From NCBI GenBank assembly GCA_001468855.1, contig LDIV01000007.1:1-26276 (forward strand): 26,276 bases of DNA, read 5' to 3'. Every line of letters begins with the position of its first letter. Positions within the stretch are counted from its first letter, which is position 1. The stretch is from a candidate division TM6 bacterium UASB124. GTDB lineage: Bacteria; Dependentiae; Babeliae; Babeliales; RVW-14. Below the pieces are notes generated by a model, which saw only the letters and a list, made by a program, of their open reading frames with translations, searched no databases and had not been told where the DNA came from. The position numbers were made by a program, and so were the translations under genes. Of the stretch, positions 5,738 through 13,232 are shown piece after piece.

Positions 5738-8272
5738 ATGACTAACGATCCCAAAGATGAAAGAAAATTAGAGAGAACGAGTAAACTTTCGATTGAAAGA
5801 GAACTAAAAACATCATTTCTCGATTATGCAATGTCAGTCATTGTCAGTAGGGCTCTTCCCGATGTTCGAGATGGTTTAAAGCCTGTGCACCGACGAATTC
5901 TATTTGCTATGCATAAGCTAGGTTATTATCATGACAAATCTTACAGAAAATCAGCTACCGTAGTCGGTGAAGTAATTGGTCACTATCATCCACATGGTGA
6001 CTCTGCAATTTATCAGTCCATGGTTGGTCTTGTGCAGACATTTTCCAAGCGTTATCCACTACTTGACGGACAGGGCAACTGGGGTTCGATAGATGGCGAT
6101 GCTGCAGCTGCAATGCGATATACCGAAGTAAGAATGGCAAAAATTGCAAAAGAGCTTTTGGCTGATATTGAAAAGGACACTGTTGGTTTTACTCCAAATT
6201 TTGACGAAACAATATTAGAACCAATAGTTTTGCCTAGTAAGATTCCTAATTTACTTGTAAACGGTTCAAATGGAATTGCCGTTGGTATGGCAACCTCTAT
6301 TCCTCCTCATAATCTTGGGGAAGTAATTAATGCCTGCATAGAAATTTTAAAAAATCCAAATCTTTCTGAAGAGAGATTATTTGAAATTATTCCGGGACCT
6401 GATCTTCCAACAGGGGGTGTTATTTGTGGTAGAGCCGGAATTGTAAAAGGGTATCGTACAGGGCATGGCCAGTTTATTATGCGTGGGGTGATTGACGTTG
6501 AAGAGGATAAAAAGAGTGCGGCACTTATCATTAAAGAAATTCCTTATCAAGTAAATAAATCTGACCTGATTACAAAAATTGCTGATTTGGTTAAGAATAA
6601 AGTTATTGAAGGTATTTCAAATATTCGTGATGAGTCGGCAAGAGATGGAATTCGTATTGTAATTGAACTTAAACGTGGCGAAATTCCTCAGGTTGTTATA
6701 AATCAGCTTTATACCCATACGTCGTTGCAGACATCCATGTCAATCATCATGCTTTCGATATATGACAATAAACCAATGTTCTTAACCCTTCGTGAAATGC
6801 TTGATTACTTTATATTGCATCGTAAAGAGGTTATTACAAAACGATGTGAATTTGATCTTGATAAGAATAAATCTCGAGCTCACGTTCTTGACGGTTTGAT
6901 TATTGCGTTGGATAATATTGATGCAGTGATTATGTTAATTAAGTCTGCGCAAACTGCTGAGGAGGCGACTGAGGTGCTTACCAAAAAATTTAATTTATCA
7001 GAAAAGCAGTGCAAGGCAATTCTTGATATGCGCTTACAGCGTTTGACCGGGCTTGAACGAGGTAAAATTAATGAAGAGTTAGCTGAAATTAAAAAAATTA
7101 TTACAAGACTTGAAGAGATCTTGGTAAGTGAAAGTGAGCTTGTCAAAGAGATTATCAAGGAACTTGAGCAAATTAAGACCGCATATGCAGATCCTCGTAA
7201 AACCAAAATTGAGGGAGCGGTTGATATTTTAAGTGAGGCGGATCTTATTCCTGATGATGATGTCGTTGTTACTCTTACTCGTCGTGGATATATCAAACGA
7301 GTGCCTTTGGAAACATACACACTTCAACATCGTGGTGGTAAAGGCAAGCAGGGTATTGCAGATCTTGAAGAGTTAGATGATGTTATTCAGGATGCATTTG
7401 TTGCAAGAAATCACGATGAGTTGTTATTCTTTACAAATTTGGGCAGAATTTTCAGTATGGATGTTTTCCAGGTTCCTGAGGGAAGCAGGATTGCAAAAGG
7501 TCGTGCAATAGTCAATTTACTGCAAATACCCGAAGAGGAAAAAGTTGTCAAATTGCTTTGTACCAGAGAGCTAGAGAACAGATTTCTTGTTATGGTAACA
7601 AGACGTGGATTGATTAAGAAAACGGATGCAATGGAGTTTGCAAAAATTCGAAAAACTGGAATTAGAGCTATCTCTCTTGACGAGGGTGATGAACTTGCAT
7701 TCTGTGGATTAAGTTCTGGTTCTGATTCGATTATACTTGCAACAAGTATGGGCCAAGGCATAAGGTTTGATGAAAAAGAAGTTAGAGCTATGGGGCGCCA
7801 GGCTGCAGGTGTACGTGGAATTAAGTTGCGTACTAATGATACAGTAGTTGGCATGGAGATCATCTCAGATGACGGAGATATTTTATTTGCATCGGCAAAA
7901 GGATTTGGAAAACGCGTTAAAGTTGCTGATTTCAGAGTTGCTCACCGAGGTGGACTGGGCGTAAGAACGATTCCAACTACTTCTAGAAATGGTGCTGTAA
8001 TTGGTCTTGTTCAAGTTACTGACAACTCAGAAGTGTTGTTAATTGACACAAATGGCAAAATTATTCGTTTGTCTCCACAAGAGGTACGAACTATGGGGCG
8101 TCAGGCTGCCGGTGTACGCTTGGTAAGGCTGGATGATACACAGACGTTGTTGGCGGTTAAGGCTTTTGAGAAAATTGAAAATTCAGGTGATGTTGCTAGT
8201 GAGAATGCTACTAGTAGTACTATTATAGAATCTGAAAAATCTGAAGACAGTTCGGATGAAGCTAAAGAGTAA
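5738..8272 (+). CDS. gyrA: DNA gyrase subunit A
   Basis: GyrA is the DNA-cleaving and rejoining subunit of the type IIA topoisomerase that introduces negative supercoils. The 844-residue length is standard. Visible are SFLDYAMSVIVSRALPDVRDG (about 26-46), the HPHGDSAIYQ quinolone-region segment (84-93), the catalytic tyrosine Y128 in AAAMRYTE and the C-terminal beta-pinwheel repeats. The GyrA box is QHRGGKG, close to the canonical Q(R/K)RGG(R/K)G, which supports gyrase over ParC. Two later blades carry MGRQAAGVR. The tail is Ser/Glu-rich and acidic. The residue matching E. coli Asp87 is Gln93 here, while Ser83 is kept as Ser89. The ATG at 5738 follows a strong GGAAGGG (5724-5730). gyrB is not in the window; dprA follows after 13 nt. 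Confidence 0.97.
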   Translation: MTNDPKDERKLERTSKLSIERELKTSFLDYAMSVIVSRALPDVRDGLKPVHRRILFAMHKLGYYHDKSYRKSATVVGEVIGHYHPHGDSAIYQSMVGLVQTFSKRYPLLDGQGNWGSIDGDAAAAMRYTEVRMAKIAKELLADIEKDTVGFTPNFDETILEPIVLPSKIPNLLVNGSNGIAVGMATSIPPHNLGEVINACIEILKNPNLSEERLFEIIPGPDLPTGGVICGRAGIVKGYRTGHGQFIMRGVIDVEEDKKSAALIIKEIPYQVNKSDLITKIADLVKNKVIEGISNIRDESARDGIRIVIELKRGEIPQVVINQLYTHTSLQTSMSIIMLSIYDNKPMFLTLREMLDYFILHRKEVITKRCEFDLDKNKSRAHVLDGLIIALDNIDAVIMLIKSAQTAEEATEVLTKKFNLSEKQCKAILDMRLQRLTGLERGKINEELAEIKKIITRLEEILVSESELVKEIIKELEQIKTAYADPRKTKIEGAVDILSEADLIPDDDVVVTLTRRGYIKRVPLETYTLQHRGGKGKQGIADLEELDDVIQDAFVARNHDELLFFTNLGRIFSMDVFQVPEGSRIAKGRAIVNLLQIPEEEKVVKLLCTRELENRFLVMVTRRGLIKKTDAMEFAKIRKTGIRAISLDEGDELAFCGLSSGSDSIILATSMGQGIRFDEKEVRAMGRQAAGVRGIKLRTNDTVVGMEIISDDGDILFASAKGFGKRVKVADFRVAHRGGLGVRTIPTTSRNGAVIGLVQVTDNSEVLLIDTNGKIIRLSPQEVRTMGRQAAGVRLVRLDDTQTLLAVKAFEKIENSGDVASENATSSTIIESEKSEDSSDEAKE

Positions 8273-8285
8273 TTTAAGGTAGTGG

Positions 8286-9470
8286 ATGCTTAATAAGAAT
8301 ACAGAGATATTGCTTCATTTATCACTTGCTGAAAAAATAGGTCCGGCAACAGTTTTTAAAATATTACATAAACTGTTTTTAGATCAAAATCCAGCATTGT
8401 TGAATTCGGATTGGTCTGATATTGCCAAACATGGTATCAATTTAGATTTGAGAGTAATTTACGATTACTCAATATTAGATTTTGTTAATGAATTTGGTTT
8501 ATCACAAACCTGTGCACAACAGATTTATAATTGTATTTCTGATTCGCAAATTTTGGATCAAGAGTTGATATTAGCGGAAAAAAATGACATTAAGATTGTG
8601 GATATTTTAAGTTCGGAATACCCAGAAATTTTACGTCAAATACACTTTCCTCCGATAATACTTTATGTTTCGGGATCCATGTTTGATCTGAAAGCCAGAC
8701 ATTTTGGAGTGGTTGGGGCTCGAATGGCCAATGAATATGCCTTAAGTGCTATTCAAAACATTCTTCCCACGATTATTTCAAAAGGGTGGGTGATTGTTAG
8801 CGGTGGAGCAAGTGGGGCTGATACAATGGCTCACAAAACAACATTAAATTCCGGAGGGAAGACAGTAGTGGTTTTGGGTTCCGGGCTTTTATGTCCTTAT
8901 CCTGATACTAATATCGATTTGTTTAAAACAGTTGTGAATAGTGGTGGAACGGTTGTTTCTCCATTTCATCTTAATCGTCAACCTGATAGGGCAACATTTC
9001 CTGCGAGAAACCGTATAATATCTGGATTAAGTTCCGGATGTCTAGTGGTTCAAGCTGCCATAAAAAGCGGGGCGTTAATTACTGCACGCTGCGCGTTGGA
9101 GCAGGGGCGGCTTGTTTTTGCCATTCCCGGTAGAATTGATGATAATCTAAGTGCAGGTTGTAATGATTTGCTTAAACAGGGAGCAAAACTTGTTTGTCAT
9201 GCCAACGATATCTTGGAAGAGTTTGGAGAGTGTTTACCTAATGGACTTTTTAAACCTTCCGCGAGTGTTAATCAACAGATGGAAACTGGAAAAAACAGGT
9301 GTGATCATTGTGAAGATATTGTTCTATGTAGCTTGGATAAATCGGCTACATTTGATGAACTATTAATAAAAACTGGGCTGGAATTTTCTGAGTTGCAGGA
9401 TAAGCTTTTTACATTTCAACTTGAAGGTAAAGTAAAGCAAAATTTTACAGGTGCATGGGAAAAAGCATGA
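8286..9470 (+). CDS. dprA: DNA-processing protein DprA
   Basis: DprA binds incoming single-stranded DNA during natural transformation and loads RecA. The 394-residue product has an N-terminal helical region (1-110), the Rossmann-like DprA domain (about 110-315), and a C-terminal winged-helix-like domain (about 340-394, ATFDELLIKTGLEFSELQDK). Landmarks are VSGGASGADTMAH (171-183), VVVLGSGLLCPYP (194-206), FPARNRIISGL (238-248), SGALITA and FAIPGRIDDNLSAGCNDLLKQGA. Small departures from the usual family text are SP where SE is common (VVSPFH) and Gln where Glu is common (LVVQAA). The ATG at 8286 lies 13 nt after gyrA, and the stop overlaps the next gene. Other competence genes are not in this window. 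Confidence 0.95.
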   Translation: MLNKNTEILLHLSLAEKIGPATVFKILHKLFLDQNPALLNSDWSDIAKHGINLDLRVIYDYSILDFVNEFGLSQTCAQQIYNCISDSQILDQELILAEKNDIKIVDILSSEYPEILRQIHFPPIILYVSGSMFDLKARHFGVVGARMANEYALSAIQNILPTIISKGWVIVSGGASGADTMAHKTTLNSGGKTVVVLGSGLLCPYPDTNIDLFKTVVNSGGTVVSPFHLNRQPDRATFPARNRIISGLSSGCLVVQAAIKSGALITARCALEQGRLVFAIPGRIDDNLSAGCNDLLKQGAKLVCHANDILEEFGECLPNGLFKPSASVNQQMETGKNRCDHCEDIVLCSLDKSATFDELLIKTGLEFSELQDKLFTFQLEGKVKQNFTGAWEKA

Positions 9471-10108
9471 AAGACATTTCATATCAAGACATTTTATATC
9501 TTGGATCTCAGTCTGAACCAAGACAGAGATTGTTGAAAATGGCATATATAAACTTTAAAGTTTTGTCACATAAAAGTTCGGAAAGTGTTATAGAACCCTC
9601 TGATAATTTTGAAAAATATGTTATCGCAATTGCTTGCGATAAAATGCAACACCTGCAGTTGCCAGAAGTAACACAAGTTGAAAAAAATAAAATTTTTGTT
9701 TTTACTGCAGATACTTTAATAAGAATTGCTAACACAAGTCAAATTCTTGGGAAACCAAAGAATCTTGAAAATGCAAAAGAGATGCTCAGAATTATTCGCA
9801 ACCAGCCGGTAGATGTTTTAACCGGTTGCTGCTTGCAGATTATGAAAGCAGCCGGTCAGCATTGGGAACTTGAAAAAAGGCAGTGTTGGGCAACAGGTGC
9901 ACAGGTTGAATTTTCAATTGACGAAGAAAATTTGGATATATATTTTGAAAAAGAGCCTTGGGCATTGCATGCGTGTGGAGCTGGAGTTATTGAGGGTATA
10001 GGCCAAGCTTTTTTGAAAAGTATTAACGGATCGTATACGGCGGTGCTTGGATTACCATTATTTGAATTAAGACAAAAGCTTAAAGAATTTAATTTTAAAT
10101 TTTTCTAA
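9467..10108 (+). CDS. maf: Maf family nucleoside triphosphate pyrophosphatase
   Basis: Maf proteins hydrolyse non-canonical or modified nucleoside triphosphates to monophosphates and are linked to septum control in some bacteria. Family marks are LGSQSEPRQRLL near the N-terminus (the 'LaSaSPrR' phosphate-binding motif, with SEPRQ replacing SPRR), FTADTLI with the metal-binding Asp, ILGKPKNLENAKEMLR, and a C-terminal end with GIGQAFLKSINGSYTAVLGLPLFELR. The frame is open from an ATG at 9455, but the ATG at 9467 is preferred: GGGA lies six bases before it, it overlaps the dprA stop as ATGA, and it gives 213 residues, closer to the family norm. Which nucleotide it prefers cannot be read here. 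Confidence 0.88.
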   Translation: MKDISYQDILYLGSQSEPRQRLLKMAYINFKVLSHKSSESVIEPSDNFEKYVIAIACDKMQHLQLPEVTQVEKNKIFVFTADTLIRIANTSQILGKPKNLENAKEMLRIIRNQPVDVLTGCCLQIMKAAGQHWELEKRQCWATGAQVEFSIDEENLDIYFEKEPWALHACGAGVIEGIGQAFLKSINGSYTAVLGLPLFELRQKLKEFNFKFF

Positions 10109-10119
10109 ATAATTTTAGC

Positions 10120-10330
10120 AATAGACCTCTTGCATCACAGGACTTACGCAATATGATAAAATTCCCCAAAGAATCGAATGAAATAGCGAATCACAGTACC
10201 AATTTTAGAGTCCTGGAATTGTCGTCTGATGGTATTCTCAAGGTGGTACACAAGCCTTCTCCGACAGTTTTAGCAAATATCGATAAATCGAATCATGTGA
10301 AACGCCAAACAGCCTTTTATCATGAAAAGA
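10120..10330. other. Atypical segment, possible mobile-element scar
   Basis: The gap between maf and the next gene opens with AGACCTCTTGCAT and GGACTTACGCAA, strings that resemble the outer ends of insertion sequences of the IS5/IS982 or IS4 kinds. What follows has more G and C than neighbouring spacers. A 73-codon frame (10153-10374, plus) runs through it but has no convincing ribosome site, no family resemblance and ends inside the hairpin region, so I do not call it a gene. No transposase fragment is recognisable. Confidence 0.25.
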
Positions 10331-10362
10331 AGCTCCTAATTCAGATCCTAAAATTGGAGCTT
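10330..10362 (+). terminator. Hairpin terminator candidate
   Basis: AAGCTCC (10330-10336) pairs perfectly with GGAGCTT (10356-10362). The stem extends inward through AATT/AATT after a one-base bulge and is followed by ATTTTCATTT. It would end transcription arriving from the maf side, and it separates it from the minus-strand gene that ends at 10401. Confidence 0.55.
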
Positions 10363-10400
10363 ATTTTCATTTAAATGTCAATATCAATTGAGATTTTCAA

Positions 10401-10886
10401 TTAATACGTAAGTCGCCATTCTCTAAGGTTAAATTCTTCTTGTTCTTTACCTTCAAATTCAGTTAAACCTTCAGTTATACATTTAAGCATTATCTGGAAT
10501 CGTAAGAATTTATTTTCTAATTTGTTGATGTATACTCGTTCTCCGTCAGTTTTTGCAGCTTTACGGAGTGAGTCAAAAGTGTTACTAGATAACTTTAAGT
10601 CACTTATCTTCTTATTGATAATATTTGCAAACTCTTTGGCATCAATTTTAAGATTTTGACGCACTGTTTCACATTTAAACTTTTTTAATTCAAAGATTTT
10701 TTTGCGTACATCCATGATTTCCTTATTTTTTTCATACAACGGTAAATCGCTTCTGCCTAAAAATCCAGGATAAGGGCTTGTTTTAATATCTGATGGGCTA
10801 TTAACTCTCTGATTTATTAGAGGATTTTTTGCATAACAGGTACTTCCAATCATTACTATGGCTACCGCCACAAGAAATTTGTTCAT
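10401..10886 (-). CDS. Secreted protein of unknown function
   Basis: No family recognised. The 161-residue product begins with a classical signal peptide (MNKFLVAVAIVMIGSTCYA, cleavage likely after CYA), so it is probably periplasmic or beyond. The mature part starts with a Pro/Asn-rich stretch (NPLINQRVNSPSD, PYPGFLGRSDLPLY) and continues as a highly charged, probably helical region rich in Lys and Glu. Two cysteines (FKCETV, LKCITEG) could form a disulfide. The start is supported by a strong AAGGAG a few bases before the ATG at 10886 and by a promoter-like pair upstream. It is transcribed against the gyrA-dprA-maf run. Confidence 0.8.
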   Translation of the reverse strand: MNKFLVAVAIVMIGSTCYAKNPLINQRVNSPSDIKTSPYPGFLGRSDLPLYEKNKEIMDVRKKIFELKKFKCETVRQNLKIDAKEFANIINKKISDLKLSSNTFDSLRKAAKTDGERVYINKLENKFLRFQIMLKCITEGLTEFEGKEQEEFNLREWRLTY

Positions 10887-10934
10887 CTATATCTCCTTTT
10901 TTAAAACCAATATAATGTAGAACATCCTAATTTT

Positions 10935-10964
10935 AATATAGCAAAGTGACTGTGTGAAAATCAA
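10935..10964 (-). promoter_or_regulatory. Probable promoter of the secreted-protein gene
   Basis: On the minus strand TTGATT (10959-10964) and TATATT (10935-10940) are 18 nt apart. The start of transcription would be near 10928, giving a leader of about 40 nt that contains the strong ribosome site. Confidence 0.5.
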
Positions 10965-11054
10965 AAACTGAGTGAAATTTTTTTGGGGATAAAACTGAAA
11001 GCTCTAAAAAATATACTTTTTGTGTTTTTATCCTAAGAAAAATGAAATATTTCT

Positions 11055-11501
11055 TTAATTTAATAAATCGTTTTTATTAGGTTTCCAGTTTTTAAGAATC
11101 TGGTGAAATAAGATATTTTTTGACTCTTCAGTGTTTCTATTGTTACCATTTGCTGTTGCGGAGTGTTTTGTGCCTGAGAAAATAGGTTTGATATTTATAT
11201 TTTTCATATCTATTTTATTTAAAACAGGGAAAATATCATCTTTTGAATTTTTATCTATTTTAATTTTACTTAAATTTTGTACAAGTCCATCTTCCATGAA
11301 CAATAAAAAACTGATTACTGTTGTATAAAACTGTTCATTGACTTCAATGGTATCTAAGCCAGAGATTTTTTCAAACTCCTCTGCAAGTCCGTTTTTTAGT
11401 GCATGCTTTATCAGGTTGTTTAACATTGGCCGTTCATTTTGTACTAACCAATTGATCAAAACAAACAGTTCAAATGATAAAACGATGTCTCTACTTTCCA
11501 T
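11055..11501 (-). CDS. Hypothetical protein
   Basis: No family recognised. The 148-residue product lacks a signal peptide. The first 85 residues look like amphipathic helices (DIVLSFELFVLINWLVQNE, NNLIKHALKNGLAEEFEKI). The C-terminal 60 are polar and Asn/Lys-rich and may be unstructured. The ATG at 11501 has AAGGAA upstream (11507-11512 in plus coordinates), and a very good promoter match lies 46-74 nt upstream, which supports it as a real gene. It could be a small regulator or an accessory factor, but the sequence does not say. Confidence 0.65.
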   Translation of the reverse strand: MESRDIVLSFELFVLINWLVQNERPMLNNLIKHALKNGLAEEFEKISGLDTIEVNEQFYTTVISFLLFMEDGLVQNLSKIKIDKNSKDDIFPVLNKIDMKNINIKPIFSGTKHSATANGNNRNTEESKNILFHQILKNWKPNKNDLLN

Positions 11502-11841
11502 GGTGGTTCCTTCCGGAGGTTACAGGTCAAATTCCGTCATTGATACATTATATATTTAGTTTGATAAATAATCAAAACATGGAGATTATATTGAAGAGTT
11601 ATATATGCAATTAAGCAAATGGCATTTTAAAAGTGTTTAATTAAAAATAGGCAGGCCCGAAATTCAATAGGAAGTGGATATTGATGTAACAAAGTTTAGA
11701 GTTTTCAGGGCAATTTTTATTGCTGATATAGTATTTTAGTATATGTTCTTTAGTAGTTTTTAATCAGGGGGTTTTTAGAGGAAATTGGTAGCGTGATTAA
11801 TTGCGATCATAATAGACTTATTTAAATCGATAGGAATAGTA
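11502..11841. other. Intergenic region between divergent genes
   Basis: This 340-nt AT-rich stretch separates the minus-strand hypothetical gene from the plus-strand paralogue pair. It holds the minus-strand promoter described separately and an AGGA ribosome site (11832-11835) for the next gene. The frame of the next gene is closed by a stop at 11794-11796, so no signal peptide is hidden upstream. I see no other gene or RNA. Confidence 0.6.
11547..11575 (-). promoter_or_regulatory. Strong sigma-70-type promoter, with overlapping inverted repeat
   Basis: On the minus strand TTGATT (11570-11575), a 17-nt spacer and a perfect TATAAT (11547-11552) give the best promoter match in the window, with a leader of about 40 nt to the ATG at 11501. 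The -35 hexamer sits inside a short inverted repeat, TTTGAT-AAATA-ATCAAA (11560-11576), a possible operator. Confidence 0.6.
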
Positions 11842-13116
11842 ATGATTTTACATGGCCCTGAAATATCTGATAAGGTCGTTTTTAAACGTTGGGTCGATAA
11901 AAATGATCCATGTTTTCAGTATGTTTTTGATGATATAAATATTGCTGATTTTCAAAAAAATCTTGAAAATGCATTGGGTAACAGATACGTAGTTGAGTTT
12001 AATAAACTTCTAAAAAAAACAGCTAAAAAGCCATATTTGACCAAAAGTATTATTGATTTTTTTTGTCTTGATCCATTCCGTTCGGATAATTTTGAACTTA
12101 CTGAAAAAGTTAAAGAACGGTTATCTAACGTTTACACATATCTTGAGAGCGATGTCAATCAATTTGTCGAGTACATAAAATTACATGAATTTTCAGATGA
12201 GTTGATAAATAAATTTGAGTGTAAGACAAATTTTTTAACTGTGATTAATAAGTATAAGAATTTTGCCCAACTGCTGTTTGCCAATCCTGATCCTTTTTTA
12301 ACTCAAAACAATCTTTTTTGTGTTGCAAATAATTTATTTGAGTTTTGTTTTTATTCGGCAACAGCCCCCAAGTTTGAACAACTTCTTAAATCTTCGGAAA
12401 ATTATCCAATTATTCGAATGTTTTATTCAATTATGTGGAATTATCTTGCCGGACATGGCTGGAAGGATTGGAGTAGGTCTACTCTTAGTGGCATTAGAGA
12501 TTTGACTAAAAATGGGGCAACTGTTGTTTATATTGCGGGTGGAACTGATATTTACCAACTTTTAAAATACGGAATTTATAATATAACAGTTATTGACCCA
12601 GTACTTCCTTCACAGCCTAATTATTATTCTGATATTTGGGATTGGCTTGTGGTTAATAAATCTGAAAATAATGGCATTGGAGATGTTATTAGCTATAACT
12701 TTGGAAATCGAAGACTAGTGATGAAAAGAACAAACTTTGATCAGTTAGGATCTTTTAAAGCGGAACTTTCGTTCGGAAAAGTTGTTGATATTATACAAAG
12801 TCGTACAGAGTGGACTGTTTTTGATGATTCACGCAACAAGTTAGGCAAAGTTGTTTTTGAACGTAGATTTTGTAGGCAGGATGATTTTATAAAAAGTGAT
12901 AATCGTTATTTGTTGATTTCGTTTAATGAACTTTATTATATTGCATCCAATAATTTAAAAGATAGCTGGGGAATTGATATTTCAAAACTGGATGATAATT
13001 TCAAGATGTTTGTAAAGCAATTACGCAATCCGGTTAATAAAGATGTTTTATGTAATATGCAAAAGGCAGATAACTCAGACTTTTCATTTATAAAATTAGG
13101 TTCAAGTACAAGATAA
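11842..13116 (+). CDS. Unrecognised family, Rossmann-like motif, paralogue 1 (no signal peptide)
   Basis: I do not recognise the family. The 424-residue protein is a paralogue of the next gene. The best-conserved block runs from WKDW (207-210) through VVYIAGGTDIYQLLKYG (228-244) and ITVIDPVLPS (248-257), then YYSDIWDWL. A beta strand, a Gly-Gly loop, a helix and a strand ending in Asp-Pro resemble motif I and post-I of SAM-dependent methyltransferases or another Rossmann nucleotide site. The N-terminal 200 residues are helical and charged. The C-terminal part has conserved ERRFC, SFNELYY, FVKQLRNP and FIKLGSS. There is no signal peptide, unlike the partner, and an in-frame stop lies just upstream. 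ATG at 11842, AGGA six bases before. No function is claimed. Confidence 0.8.
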   Translation: MILHGPEISDKVVFKRWVDKNDPCFQYVFDDINIADFQKNLENALGNRYVVEFNKLLKKTAKKPYLTKSIIDFFCLDPFRSDNFELTEKVKERLSNVYTYLESDVNQFVEYIKLHEFSDELINKFECKTNFLTVINKYKNFAQLLFANPDPFLTQNNLFCVANNLFEFCFYSATAPKFEQLLKSSENYPIIRMFYSIMWNYLAGHGWKDWSRSTLSGIRDLTKNGATVVYIAGGTDIYQLLKYGIYNITVIDPVLPSQPNYYSDIWDWLVVNKSENNGIGDVISYNFGNRRLVMKRTNFDQLGSFKAELSFGKVVDIIQSRTEWTVFDDSRNKLGKVVFERRFCRQDDFIKSDNRYLLISFNELYYIASNNLKDSWGIDISKLDDNFKMFVKQLRNPVNKDVLCNMQKADNSDFSFIKLGSSTR

Positions 13117-13129
13117 TAGAGGTGTTTGA

Positions 13130-13200
13130 TAATTTCCGTTTACGCCATGCTGCGGCTACGGCAAGGCGGGCAATTTCAGGATGACAAAAACTGGATCGTG
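13130..13200 (+). repeat. GC-rich palindromic element between the paralogues
   Basis: In the 116-nt spacer, CGCC (13143-13146) pairs with GGCG (13165-13168), with an inner GC/GC pairing around TGCGGCTACG. The patch is much richer in GC than everything around it and ends in text (caggatgac, ctggatcg) like that flanking widespread short bacterial palindromes. It carries no open frame of interest and leaves the ribosome site of the next gene intact. Confidence 0.5.
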
Positions 13201-13232
13201 TAGTATTTATTGCTTATTAAAGGGAGTTGGTA

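Noticed and set aside
6880..7863. Long minus-strand frames opposite gyrA
   Set aside because: Ser/Ile/Leu-rich shadows of a strongly conserved gene in the other direction; no start signals.
10153..10374. 73-codon plus-strand reading frame
   Set aside because: No ribosome site, no family resemblance, runs through a terminator-like hairpin and lies in a block that looks like element debris; not called as a gene.
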